Assembly (NCBI RefSeq): GCF_000717715.1
Contig: NZ_JOAI01000017.1
Coordinates: 62,001-126,000 of the forward strand
Length of the DNA stretch: 64,000 nucleotides
Origin: Streptomyces sp. NRRL B-24484
GTDB lineage: Bacteria > Actinomycetota > Actinomycetes > Streptomycetales > Streptomycetaceae
Direction: 5' to 3'
The translations under genes and the position numbers were made by a program. The stretch's first letter is position 1, and each line of letters starts with the position of its first letter. This document shows, in pieces, positions 16,583-24,347 of the stretch. Below the pieces are notes generated by a model that saw only the letters and a list, made by a program, of their open reading frames with translations, did not search any database and was not told the origin of the DNA.

Positions 16583-17578
16583 ATGCCGAAGCACGCCCGC
16601 CCGCGCCGAGTCCCCGCCGTTCTGCTGTCCGGCCGGTGGATCACCACCGCAGCCCTGGCCACCGCGGCCGTCGCGGTCACCACCGCGAACACCGCCTCCG
16701 CCCACACCGGGTCGGGAGCGACCGCCGCGACCAGCAGCGGGAGCTCCCAGCACGAATCCACGACGTGGAGCACGGCCACGTCGGCCCGTCCGACGACGGC
16801 CGCGGCGCACCGCACCACCGGAGCGGTCCCCGCGCAGCGCAGCACCTCCCCCTCGGCGCAGACCACCCGGGCCGCGCACCGCACCGGGGTACCCGCCCAG
16901 CGCACCGCCGGGTCGGACGGCACCTCGGCCACCTGGCGACACAGCGCGCACCACACCACCGCACCGGCCACCACCAGCCCGACCACCACGGCCACGAAGG
17001 CCACCACGGCGTCGACCACAACCGGCGGCTCGGCCACGACGGCCGCGAGTCGCACGGCCACCCGGTCCTGGGACGGGAGCACCGGCTCCACCCACACCTG
17101 GACGGGCTCCTCAGGCGGCACCGGGTGGCAGGGCCACGGCTCGTACGGCACGCAGTCCGCCGGCACGCAGTCCACCTCGCCGTCCACCGCGCAGGGCGCC
17201 GCACCCGCCACCGCGGCGACGGGTACGCAGGCGTCCGCCGCCCCGACCACCAAGGCCACCGGCGACCTCGACAGCTGGATCAACCAGGCGCTGACCGTGA
17301 TGGCCGCGAACCACATCCCCGGCACCTACGACGGGATCTACCGCAACGTCATGCGGGAGTCGTCCGGCAACCCGCAGGCCATCAACCTCACCGACTCCAA
17401 CGCCGCCGCCGGTCACCCCTCGAAGGGCCTGCTCCAGGTGATCGACCCGACCTTCCAGGCCTACCACGTGGCCGGTACGTCCACGGACATCTACGACCCG
17501 GTCGCGAACATCACCGCCGCCTGCAACTACGCGGCCCACTTCTACGGCTCCATCGACAACGTCAACGGGCCCTACTGA
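16583..17578 (+). CDS. Secreted lytic-transglycosylase-like (SLT) protein
   Basis: A 331-residue secreted protein. The signal peptide is at residues 1-37 (basic MPKHARPRR, hydrophobic TAALATAAVAVTTA, cleavage near ASA-H). A middle region of about 190 residues is extremely rich in Thr, Ser, Ala, His and Trp. The C-terminal domain of about 100 residues has IYRNVMRESSGNP (catalytic-type Glu), SKGLLQVIDPTFQAYH and AACNYAAHFYGSI, the SLT/Rpf-like lysozyme pattern. It likely cleaves peptidoglycan during growth or germination. ATG follows CCGGAGC. The 370 bp after 16213 carry no other gene. Confidence 0.85.
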   Translation: MPKHARPRRVPAVLLSGRWITTAALATAAVAVTTANTASAHTGSGATAATSSGSSQHESTTWSTATSARPTTAAAHRTTGAVPAQRSTSPSAQTTRAAHRTGVPAQRTAGSDGTSATWRHSAHHTTAPATTSPTTTATKATTASTTTGGSATTAASRTATRSWDGSTGSTHTWTGSSGGTGWQGHGSYGTQSAGTQSTSPSTAQGAAPATAATGTQASAAPTTKATGDLDSWINQALTVMAANHIPGTYDGIYRNVMRESSGNPQAINLTDSNAAAGHPSKGLLQVIDPTFQAYHVAGTSTDIYDPVANITAACNYAAHFYGSIDNVNGPY

Positions 17579-17597
17579 CCCCGGCGGTGCTGCCCGC

Positions 17598-17638
17598 CCG
17601 GCAGTCCGGCCCGCACCGGCGGCCCACCGGACTGCCGG
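17598..17638. terminator. Bidirectional terminator hairpin
   Basis: CCGGCAGTCCGG and CCGGACTGCCGG form a perfect 12-bp stem with a 17-base loop between the convergent SLT-like and AraC-family genes. Confidence 0.7.
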
Positions 17639-17677
17639 TGCGGCCGCCGGGACCGGGGCAGGGCGGCCCTGCCGTCC

Positions 17678-18490
17678 TCAGCCGCTCCGTGGCGGGCGTC
17701 CCGTGCGGGCGTACCGGCCCGGGGGCACGCCGAGGACGCGCTTGAAGTGCCTCGTGAGGTGGGACTGGTCGTAGAAGCCCGCGGCGGTGGCGACTTCGCC
17801 CGGCGGCCGGCCGCCGAGCAGCAGTCGGCGGGCGAGGTCGACGCGGCGGGACATCACGTACTGGTGGGGTGCGATGCCGAAGGCGGTGCTGAACGCGCGC
17901 ACCAGGTGGGCGGGGTGCGCGTGGAGCCGGTGGGCGGCCCCGTCCAGCGTGAGGCGGTCGAGCAGCCGGGCGTCCAGGAGGTCGCGCAGGTCGTGCGCGA
18001 GACCGCGGGCCGGGCCGCCGGCGCGGCCGTCCGGACCGGGCCGCAGGTGGTGGCGCAGGCGCTCGACGACGAGGGCCAGCCGGCTCTCCGCCTCCAGTTC
18101 GTCCCCCGGGGCGGCGAGGGCGGTGTGCAACTGGCCGACGCGCCGGCGCAGGAGGGGGTCGGTGAGGTCGGGTCCGTCGACCGCGGGGCCGATGAGGCGG
18201 GCGTCCAGCTGCGTCATGTCGAGGTAGAGCACCCGCTTGCGGAAGCCGTCCGCGGTGGCCGGCGAGCCGTTGTGCGGAACCTGCGGCGGGAGCAGGCTGA
18301 CGGTGCCGCCCGGGGTGCCGCGCTCGTGCCGGTCGAGGTCGTAGCGGACGGCGCCGTCGTCGACGATCAGCACCGTCCAGGCGTCGTGGACGTGCATCGG
18401 GTAGGCGTGCTCGGTGAAGCGGGCGTGCAGGACCTCCACGACCCCCGGGACGGCGGGTCGCCAGGCGGAGACCTCCTGCTGCGGTGCCAT
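17678..18490 (-). CDS. AraC-family transcriptional regulator
   Basis: A 270-residue regulator: N-terminal cupin-like sensor (HVHDAWTVLIVDDGAVRYDL and LLPPQVPHNG) and two C-terminal AraC helix-turn-helix motifs. The second carries GFYDQSHLTRHFKRVLGVPP. ATG at 18490. It is divergent from a DUF2000 gene with only 49 bp between the start codons; AraC/DUF2000 pairs recur in actinobacteria, so it probably controls that gene and itself. Confidence 0.9.
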   Translation of the reverse strand: MAPQQEVSAWRPAVPGVVEVLHARFTEHAYPMHVHDAWTVLIVDDGAVRYDLDRHERGTPGGTVSLLPPQVPHNGSPATADGFRKRVLYLDMTQLDARLIGPAVDGPDLTDPLLRRRVGQLHTALAAPGDELEAESRLALVVERLRHHLRPGPDGRAGGPARGLAHDLRDLLDARLLDRLTLDGAAHRLHAHPAHLVRAFSTAFGIAPHQYVMSRRVDLARRLLLGGRPPGEVATAAGFYDQSHLTRHFKRVLGVPPGRYARTGRPPRSG

Positions 18491-18539
18491 GCAAAGAACG
18501 TACAAGACGGCGGGGCCGGGCGGCCTGCAGTCTCGTGGC

Positions 18540-19016
18540 ATGAGAACGGACCGGACCGACACCCGCGCCGCGGCAGAGACCGCGCCGCCCACCGACGACG
18601 CCCCTGTGCGCTTCGACACGAAGATCGCCGTCCTGCTGCGGGAGGACCTCGAACCCTGGCAGCGGCTGAACGTGACCGCCTTCCTGGTGAGCGGGCTCGG
18701 CACCGCGGCTCCGGAGGTGATCGGCGAGCCGTACGAGGACGCGGACGGCACCGGGTACCTGCCGATGTTCCGTCAGCCCGTGCTGGTCTTCGAGGGGACG
18801 AAGGAGCTCCTGAGCGCCGCGCACGGGCGTGCGCTGTCCCGCTCGCTGCCCGTCGCGGTGTTCACCTCGGAGCTGTTCGCCACCGGCAACGACCGGGACA
18901 ACCGGGCCGCCGTACGGGCCGTGCCCACCGCCCACCTCGACCTCGTCGGCGTCGGCGTCCACGGGCCCCGGAACTCGGTGGACAAGGTCCTCAAGGGCGC
19001 GCGCATGCACCCCTGA
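18540..19016 (+). CDS. DUF2000 family protein
   Basis: A 158-residue protein matching DUF2000: FDTKIAVLLREDLEPWQRLN near the start, MFRQPVLVFEG in the middle and DLVGVGVHGPRNSVDKVLKG at the end. The family has a peptidyl-tRNA-hydrolase-II-like fold and unknown function. ATG at 18540 has no strong ribosome binding site. It is divergently paired with the AraC gene. Confidence 0.85.
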   Translation: MRTDRTDTRAAAETAPPTDDAPVRFDTKIAVLLREDLEPWQRLNVTAFLVSGLGTAAPEVIGEPYEDADGTGYLPMFRQPVLVFEGTKELLSAAHGRALSRSLPVAVFTSELFATGNDRDNRAAVRAVPTAHLDLVGVGVHGPRNSVDKVLKGARMHP

Positions 19017-19141
19017 CCGCGGCCGCCGACCGGTCCGCGCCGCCCGGCCCGCACGGCGGCCGGTGCGGGTCGGCCGCCGCTTGATCCCCGGCCGCCCGGC
19101 AGGGAGGATGCGGAGGTCCGACGATCACGGGGGAGGCCGCG

Positions 19142-19945
19142 GTGGAGCTGGGAACGGTGGCGCTGACCGGCGCAGCGGGGACCATCGGGTCCGTCGTGCG
19201 CAGGGCGCTCCGGCGCGAGGCGGGGCGGATGGTCCTGCTCGACCGGGTGCCGCTGCGGGCCGAGGCGGACAACGAGGTGGTGCACACCGTCGACCTGGGG
19301 GACGCCGCCGCCGTGGAGTCCGCCCTCGCGGGCGCCGACCGGGTGCTCCACCTTGCCGGTGTGCCGGACGAGGCGCCGCTCGCGGACCTCCTCGACGCCA
19401 ATGTGCTCGGGACCCACCACGTGCTGGAGGCGGCGCGCCGTCTCGGCATCGGACGGGTGGTGCTGGCCGGCAGCAACCGGGTGACCGGTTTCTACCCGGC
19501 GGGTCACCTGACGGGGCCTCGGGAGCCCGTCCGGCCCGACGGTCTGTACGGGGTGAGCAAGGTGGCGGTCGAGGCGCTCGGGCGGCTCTACGCCGACAAG
19601 TTCGGCCTGTCCGTGGTCTGTCTGCGGATCGGCAGCTTCGAGCCCGTCCCCACCGAGCCCCGCCACCTGGCGACCTGGCTCAGTCCGCGGGACGCCGTCG
19701 GCTACGTGCGGGCGGCGCTGACCGCCGCGCCCACCACCCGCTTCGCCGCCGTGTACGCGGTCTCCGCGAACACCCGCCGCTTCTGGGAGCTTCCCGATCC
19801 GGCGGTCCTCGGCTACACGCCCGTGGACGACGCCGAGGCGTACGCGGCCGACGTGCCCGGGGCCGACCGCCCGGCGGACCCGGACGCGCCTCAGGCCGGG
19901 GTCTACGCCTCGCCCGGGTTCACGCTCCCGTACCTGCAGCGCTGA
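19142..19945 (+). CDS. udh: Uronate dehydrogenase (NAD-dependent SDR)
   Basis: A 267-residue extended SDR. The Rossmann motif is TGAAGTIG (residues 9-16), and the catalytic YxxxK is in LYGVSKVAVE. SNRVTGFYP, RIGSFEPVP and the RHLATWLSPRDAV region closely follow characterised uronate dehydrogenases, which oxidise D-glucuronate or D-galacturonate to the aldaro-lactone. GTG start. No further aldarate-pathway genes are visible, so it stands alone. A generic NAD-dependent epimerase is the alternative. Confidence 0.82.
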   Translation: MELGTVALTGAAGTIGSVVRRALRREAGRMVLLDRVPLRAEADNEVVHTVDLGDAAAVESALAGADRVLHLAGVPDEAPLADLLDANVLGTHHVLEAARRLGIGRVVLAGSNRVTGFYPAGHLTGPREPVRPDGLYGVSKVAVEALGRLYADKFGLSVVCLRIGSFEPVPTEPRHLATWLSPRDAVGYVRAALTAAPTTRFAAVYAVSANTRRFWELPDPAVLGYTPVDDAEAYAADVPGADRPADPDAPQAGVYASPGFTLPYLQR

Positions 19946-19953
19946 CCGGCGCC

Positions 19954-20002
19954 TGCCCGTCCCACCCGCCGTCGCGACGAGCACGAGGGGGCGGGACGGG
20001 CA
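19954..20002. terminator. Bidirectional terminator hairpin
   Basis: TGCCCGTCCC and GGGACGGGCA are perfect 10-bp inverted repeats between the convergent uronate dehydrogenase and peptidase genes; the loop is long (29 bases). Confidence 0.5.
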
Positions 20003-20045
20003 CGGAAGAGGCAGGTCGGGCGCGGCGCCGGTGCTCGGCGGGGCG

Positions 20046-21557
20046 TCAGTGCTCGGCGGGGCAGAGGGTGTCGTGGTCGGGCCGGCGGCCGTCGACGAGG
20101 AACCGGGTGACCAGGCGGTCGCCGCAGGCGTTGCCGTGCGCGGCGTAGGCGTCGTGGCCGCCGGAGTCGACGCCGACCAGGCGGGCCCGGTCACCGAGGG
20201 CGGCCCGCAGGCGGAGGGCGCCGCTGTAGGGCGTGGCGGGGTCGCGCAGGTTCTGCACCATCAGGACGTTCGACGGGCCGTCGGGCGTGACCTCGGTCGG
20301 CGGTTCGGCGGGCTGCTGCGTCCAGAAGGCGCAGGGCACCACGTTCACCGGCATGCCGGCGGTCAGCGGGTGCGCCGTCCGGTCGGCGGTGACGGCGCGG
20401 GCGTAGGCGTCGGCGGATCGGGGCCAGCGGACGTCGTTGCACAGGGTGGCGACGGAGACGGCGACGGTGTTCTGCACGGCGGCGTCCGGCGGGGTTGCGG
20501 CGGCGGGCAGTTCGCCGCGGCCGTCGGCGGCGAGCATCAGCCGGGCGAGCCGGGGGAAGCGGGCGTCGTCGTAGAGGGCGTCGAGCATGGCGGCGCGCAG
20601 GGCGTTCCCGTCGAGGCGGGCCGGGTTGGCGCCGGGCCAGGGCAGCGGGGCGGCGTCCAGGCGGGCGGCGAGCCGCAGGAACTGCTCGCGCACCTGCTGC
20701 GGCGTGTCGGCCAGCCGGAGATCGCCGGCGGCGGGGCCGGAGGACCAGGCGGCGAAGTCCGGGAAGCGGTCCTCTGCGCCCTGGGCGTACGCCGCCAGCC
20801 AGCCGCGCTCGACGCGGCGCGGGTCGGGGTCGTCGTTGCTGTCGAGCACGATCCGGTCGGTGCGCCCGGGGAACACGGTGGCGTACACCGCGCCGGCGTA
20901 GGTGCCGTAGGAGACGCCCCAGGCGGAGATCCGGCGTTCGCCGAGGGCCTGCCGGATGCGGTCCATGTCGCGGGCCTCGGTGCGGGTGCTGATGCTGCGC
21001 AGCACCGGGCCGCCGTTGCGGGTGCAGGCGTCGGCGATCCGGCGGGCGGCGGCGAGGTTGCCCGTGACGGAGCCGTCCGGGGCCGGCCAGGGCATCACGG
21101 TGGTCATCGACAGGTCCTCGTGGGCGAGGTGGCAGTCGACGGGGCTGCTGCGGCCGACGCCGCGCGGGTCGAAGCCGATCAGGTCGTAGCGGTCGAGGAC
21201 GGACTGCGGCAGCCGCCGCACGGCGCTGGTGGGGCCGTTGAGGCCGGAGTTGCCGGGTCCGCCGGGGACGATGAGCAGGGCGCCGCGGCGCAGTTCGGGG
21301 CGGGCGGCGTTGATCCGGGAGACCGCGAGGCCGATCTGCGGGCCGTCCGGACGGCCGTGGTCGAGCGGCACATCGAGCGTGGCGCACTGCTGGCGGCTGT
21401 CGGCCGCGGTGTCGGCGCAGGCGCCCCAGGCGAGCGGGCTCGGCCCGGCGGACTGCGTGGCCGGCGGCGCGTCCGGGAGGGTGGCGGCGCTCGCCGGCAC
21501 GGCGGTTCCGAGGAGGGCGAGGAGCGCGGCGGCGGCCGCGGCGTGAACGATTCGCAT
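20046..21557 (-). CDS. Secreted alpha/beta-hydrolase, S33 tripeptidyl-aminopeptidase type
   Basis: A 503-residue secreted enzyme. A signal peptide (MRIVHAAAAAALLALLGTAV, cleavage near ASA) is followed by an alpha/beta-hydrolase core: oxyanion strand LIVPGGPGNSG, DLIGFDPRGVGRSSPVDC, nucleophile GVSYGTYAGA, and C-terminal VDSGGHDAY with the catalytic His. The insertion and the paired cysteines are typical of Streptomyces tripeptidyl aminopeptidases (SlpD/SlpE group), which trim peptides outside the cell. ATG at 21557. Confidence 0.88.
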   Translation of the reverse strand: MRIVHAAAAAALLALLGTAVPASAATLPDAPPATQSAGPSPLAWGACADTAADSRQQCATLDVPLDHGRPDGPQIGLAVSRINAARPELRRGALLIVPGGPGNSGLNGPTSAVRRLPQSVLDRYDLIGFDPRGVGRSSPVDCHLAHEDLSMTTVMPWPAPDGSVTGNLAAARRIADACTRNGGPVLRSISTRTEARDMDRIRQALGERRISAWGVSYGTYAGAVYATVFPGRTDRIVLDSNDDPDPRRVERGWLAAYAQGAEDRFPDFAAWSSGPAAGDLRLADTPQQVREQFLRLAARLDAAPLPWPGANPARLDGNALRAAMLDALYDDARFPRLARLMLAADGRGELPAAATPPDAAVQNTVAVSVATLCNDVRWPRSADAYARAVTADRTAHPLTAGMPVNVVPCAFWTQQPAEPPTEVTPDGPSNVLMVQNLRDPATPYSGALRLRAALGDRARLVGVDSGGHDAYAAHGNACGDRLVTRFLVDGRRPDHDTLCPAEH

Positions 21558-21821
21558 GCCGAACAGTCTTCGCGCCCGGACCGCCCGGAACGATCCGGCC
21601 GCCCCCCGGACCCGCCCTGATGCCGCCCTCCCCCACACCCGGGGGCCTGCCCCACCCCCGGCCGGCCGAAAGGCTCCTGACTGTTGATCGGTTCACGGCG
21701 ACGAGGTCCGGCCTCCTCCGTGTCGGCGACACGCACGACGGCCATCCATCGTGTACGACGAACTGAACGGGGTCCAGGGGCGTCTCAGGCAGGGACAGAT
21801 GTCCGACGGAGGGAGACCGGC

Positions 21822-22748
21822 ATGACGACGACGGGGAAGCGTACGAGCCGACGGGCGGTCCTGGGGATGGGGGCCGGGACGGTTCTGGCGGCCGCGGTGG
21901 CGACGGGTGGGCGGGCTGCTGCGGCGAGCGGGGTACCGCAGGACGGGGGCGGGGTCGGCCGGGCGCTGGCCGCTCTGGAGCGTGAGCACGGCGCCCGGCT
22001 GGGCGTGTTCGCACGGAACGCGGTGACGGGCGCGCAGGTGCGGTACCGCGCGCACGAGTTGTTCCCGATCTGCTCGGTGCACAAGATCGTGACGGCGGCC
22101 GCCGTGCTGCGGGACCTCGACCGGGACGGGGAGGTCCTCGCCCGGCGCATCCGCTACACGGCCCAGGACGTCGCCGACTCCGGCTACGCTCCGGTCACCG
22201 GTACTCCCGAGCACCTGGCGGCGGGCATGACGGTCGCCGAGCTGTGCGCGGCGGCGCTCGACCACAGCGACAACGCCGCCGACAACCTGCTGCTCCGCGA
22301 GCTGGGCGGCCCGTCGGCGATCACCCGCTTCTGCCGGTCGGTCGGCGACCGGGTGACGCGCCTGGACCGGTGGGAGCCGGCGCTGAACTCCGCCGAGCCG
22401 GGACGGGTGACCGACACGACCAGTCCGGCCGCCATCGCGCGGACGCTCACCGACCTGGTCCTCGGCACCGCGCTCGCACCGCGGGACCGGCGGCAGCTGA
22501 CCACCTGGATGCTCGGCAACACCACCGGCGCCGCCCGCCTGCGCGCCGGCCTCCCGTCCGACTGGGCGCTGGCGGACAAGACGGGCACCGGCAGCTACGG
22601 CACCACCAACGACGTCGGGATCGCCTGGACCGCAGACCGGACGCCCGTGGTCCTTTCCGTCCTGTCCACCGGGCCGGAGCCGTACGCCACCGCCGACGAG
22701 GCTCTGATCGCCGGTACCGCCGCCCTGCTGGTCCCCGCGCTCCGCTGA
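21822..22748 (+). CDS. bla: Class A beta-lactamase, TAT-exported
   Basis: A 308-residue serine beta-lactamase. All class A motifs are present: SxxK as CSVHK, SDN in DHSDNAADN, the omega-loop Glu in WEPALN and KTG in DKTGTGSYG. The N-terminus carries a twin-arginine signal (TSRRAVLGMG), common for Streptomyces beta-lactamases. It hydrolyses penicillins or cephalosporins outside the cell. GGAGGGAGA lies 5 bp before the ATG. No BlaA/BlaB-type regulator is adjacent. Confidence 0.93.
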   Translation: MTTTGKRTSRRAVLGMGAGTVLAAAVATGGRAAAASGVPQDGGGVGRALAALEREHGARLGVFARNAVTGAQVRYRAHELFPICSVHKIVTAAAVLRDLDRDGEVLARRIRYTAQDVADSGYAPVTGTPEHLAAGMTVAELCAAALDHSDNAADNLLLRELGGPSAITRFCRSVGDRVTRLDRWEPALNSAEPGRVTDTTSPAAIARTLTDLVLGTALAPRDRRQLTTWMLGNTTGAARLRAGLPSDWALADKTGTGSYGTTNDVGIAWTADRTPVVLSVLSTGPEPYATADEALIAGTAALLVPALR

Positions 22749-22796
22749 CCGCCCGCCTGCCGGGACGGGCCGCCGCCCGGCCCGGCAGGCGGGCGG
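22749..22796 (+). terminator. Strong terminator after the beta-lactamase
   Basis: CCGCCCGCCTGCCGGG and CCCGGCAGGCGGGCGG form a perfect 16-bp stem starting one base after the stop codon. Confidence 0.8.
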
Positions 22797-22831
22797 AGCG
22801 AGGCACCGCAAGGCCGGAACGCCCCCTTGTC

Positions 22832-22856
22832 CGTACAGCGATCCCTTATCTGTACG
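22832..22856. promoter_or_regulatory. Inverted repeat upstream of a secreted-protein gene
   Basis: CGTACAG and CTGTACG are perfect 7-bp inverted repeats separated by 11 bp, in an AT-richer patch 148 bp upstream of the next start. The half-site spacing suits a dimeric regulator. Confidence 0.4.
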
Positions 22857-23003
22857 CCCCCCCGCCTACCGGCGGGTAGGACACAGGTCCGACGGCGGGG
22901 GCAGAGTCGTCCCAAAGTACGAGGTGATGCGGATCGGACGCTTGCCAGGCTTGTCCAAGTGCATTCGCACTCCGATCATTCCCCGTTCGTTTCGAGGACT
23001 TTG

Positions 23004-23348
23004 ATGAACCGTTCGCACAGGATCACCCGCCTCACCGTTTCGCTCGCCGGCGTCGTGGCCGCCGGCGCCACCCTCTTCGCCGCGCCCGTGGCCGAGGCCG
23101 CCCCCGGCGGCCCGAGCGGCTGCACCGCCTACGTCTCCCACGACAACGAGCACAACGCCGTCGGCTGGTGCACCCGCGGCAGTGGCACCTGGTACGTCAA
23201 GGCCAAGTGCGCCGGTCCGGGCCGGGTCAACGGCCCGTACCTCGGTTCCGAGGGCAAGCGCTCGCGCGGCATGGAGCAGGCCTCCGTGCTGAGCTGCGGC
23301 AGCAACGGCTGGCCGATCGAGATGACCGTCACCAAGATCAACCCGTGA
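23004..23348 (+). CDS. Small secreted protein
   Basis: A 114-residue protein with a clear signal peptide (RITRLTVSLAGVVAAGATLF, cleavage near AEA-AP). The mature part of about 78 residues has four cysteines, likely two disulfides (SGCTAYV, VGWCTRG, AKCAGPG, LSCGSNG). I do not recognise an enzymatic motif; it resembles small Cys-containing extracellular proteins of Streptomyces. The start ATG follows GAGGAC. Confidence 0.75.
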   Translation: MNRSHRITRLTVSLAGVVAAGATLFAAPVAEAAPGGPSGCTAYVSHDNEHNAVGWCTRGSGTWYVKAKCAGPGRVNGPYLGSEGKRSRGMEQASVLSCGSNGWPIEMTVTKINP

Positions 23349-23353
23349 CGGCG

Positions 23354-23373
23354 GGGACCGGCCCGCCGGTCCC
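23354..23373 (+). terminator. Terminator hairpin
   Basis: GGGACCGG and CCGGTCCC form a perfect 8-bp stem with a CCCG loop, 6 bp after the secreted-protein stop. Confidence 0.7.
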
Positions 23374-23516
23374 GCTCCGCACCTGACCGGCCGGGTGACT
23401 GCGCGTCCGCAGGAGCCCGGCCGGATCTGCGCCCGACGACCGTCCGTCAGGGGGCAGGAGCGGGCGGCCGCAGTGTCCGGTCGCAGGTTTCGCCGATTCT
23501 CCGAGTTCCGCCGCGA

Positions 23517-23539
23517 TTCAGGTCAGGGGCTGACCTGAA
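23517..23539. promoter_or_regulatory. Perfect 23-bp palindrome upstream of the DinB gene
   Basis: TTCAGGTCAG and CTGACCTGAA are perfect 10-bp inverted repeats around GGG, ending 55 bp before the start codon. The length, symmetry and promoter position suggest a dimeric repressor operator; a hairpin in the transcript is the alternative. Confidence 0.6.
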
Positions 23540-23594
23540 CGGTCCCTAACGTGGAACCCGACCGACAGAGCAGTACCGACGGAAGGCGCACACC

Positions 23595-24161
23595 GTGACC
23601 GAGATCCGCACCATCGACGAGACCACTGCCGCGGCCACCACCGCCGCGGACGCGCCCACCGGCGAGCGGGCGGACCTGCTGGTGGCACTGGCCAAGCAGC
23701 GCCACTTCCTGCGTTTCACCACCCGCGACCTCACCGACGAGCAGGCCGGGCAGCGGACCACCGCGAGCGAGCTGTGCCTGGGCGGCCTGATCAAGCACGT
23801 CGCCTCGGTGGAGCGGACCTGGGCGGCCTTCATCGTGGACGGCCCGTCGGCGATGCCCGACTTCACCGCGATGACCGAGGCGGACTTCGCCCGCCGGGCC
23901 GACGAGTTCCGGATGCTGCCGGGTGAGACGCTCGCCGGTGTGCTCGCCGCGTACGAGGAGGTCGCCCGCCGCACGGACGACCTGGTCGTCGCCCTGCCGG
24001 ACCTGGACGCCGCGCAGCCGCTGCCGAAGGCACCGTGGTTCACCGACGAGAAGTGGTCGGCCCGCCGCGTCCTGCTGCACGTCGTCGCCGAGACCGCGCA
24101 GCACGCCGGCCACGCCGACATCATCCGCGAGTCCCTCGACGGCTCGAAGAGCATGGGCTGA
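23595..24161 (+). CDS. DinB-family protein
   Basis: A 188-residue DinB/DUF664-type four-helix protein. Metal-ligand-type histidines are visible in LIKHVASVERTW and in the C-terminal LLHVVAETAQHAGHADIIRE. Such proteins include thiol-dependent (mycothiol or bacillithiol) transferases; substrate unknown. GTG at 23595 with GAAGG upstream. A 23-bp palindrome precedes it. Confidence 0.85.
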   Translation: MTEIRTIDETTAAATTAADAPTGERADLLVALAKQRHFLRFTTRDLTDEQAGQRTTASELCLGGLIKHVASVERTWAAFIVDGPSAMPDFTAMTEADFARRADEFRMLPGETLAGVLAAYEEVARRTDDLVVALPDLDAAQPLPKAPWFTDEKWSARRVLLHVVAETAQHAGHADIIRESLDGSKSMG

Positions 24162-24347
24162 CCGCAGCCCCACGCGTGCGTGGCCCCGTCCGCTCCGATG
24201 CCGGGCGGGGCCGCGCACGCGCGAGGAGCCGGAGGCGGGCGGGCCCGCGCGGTCCGGCGGTCGCCGGCCGGGCCGGCGTGGTCCGGGATCGGTCACAGTC
24301 CGCCCGTCCGTGGCGTGGGACGCCCGGGCCGCGGCTAGAACACCGCC

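Noticed and set aside
13996..17325. Long minus-strand frame across the SLT-like gene
   Set aside because: Val/Ala/Cys-rich antisense of the Thr/Ser/His-rich linker; the plus-strand signal peptide and SLT domain are clearly the real product.
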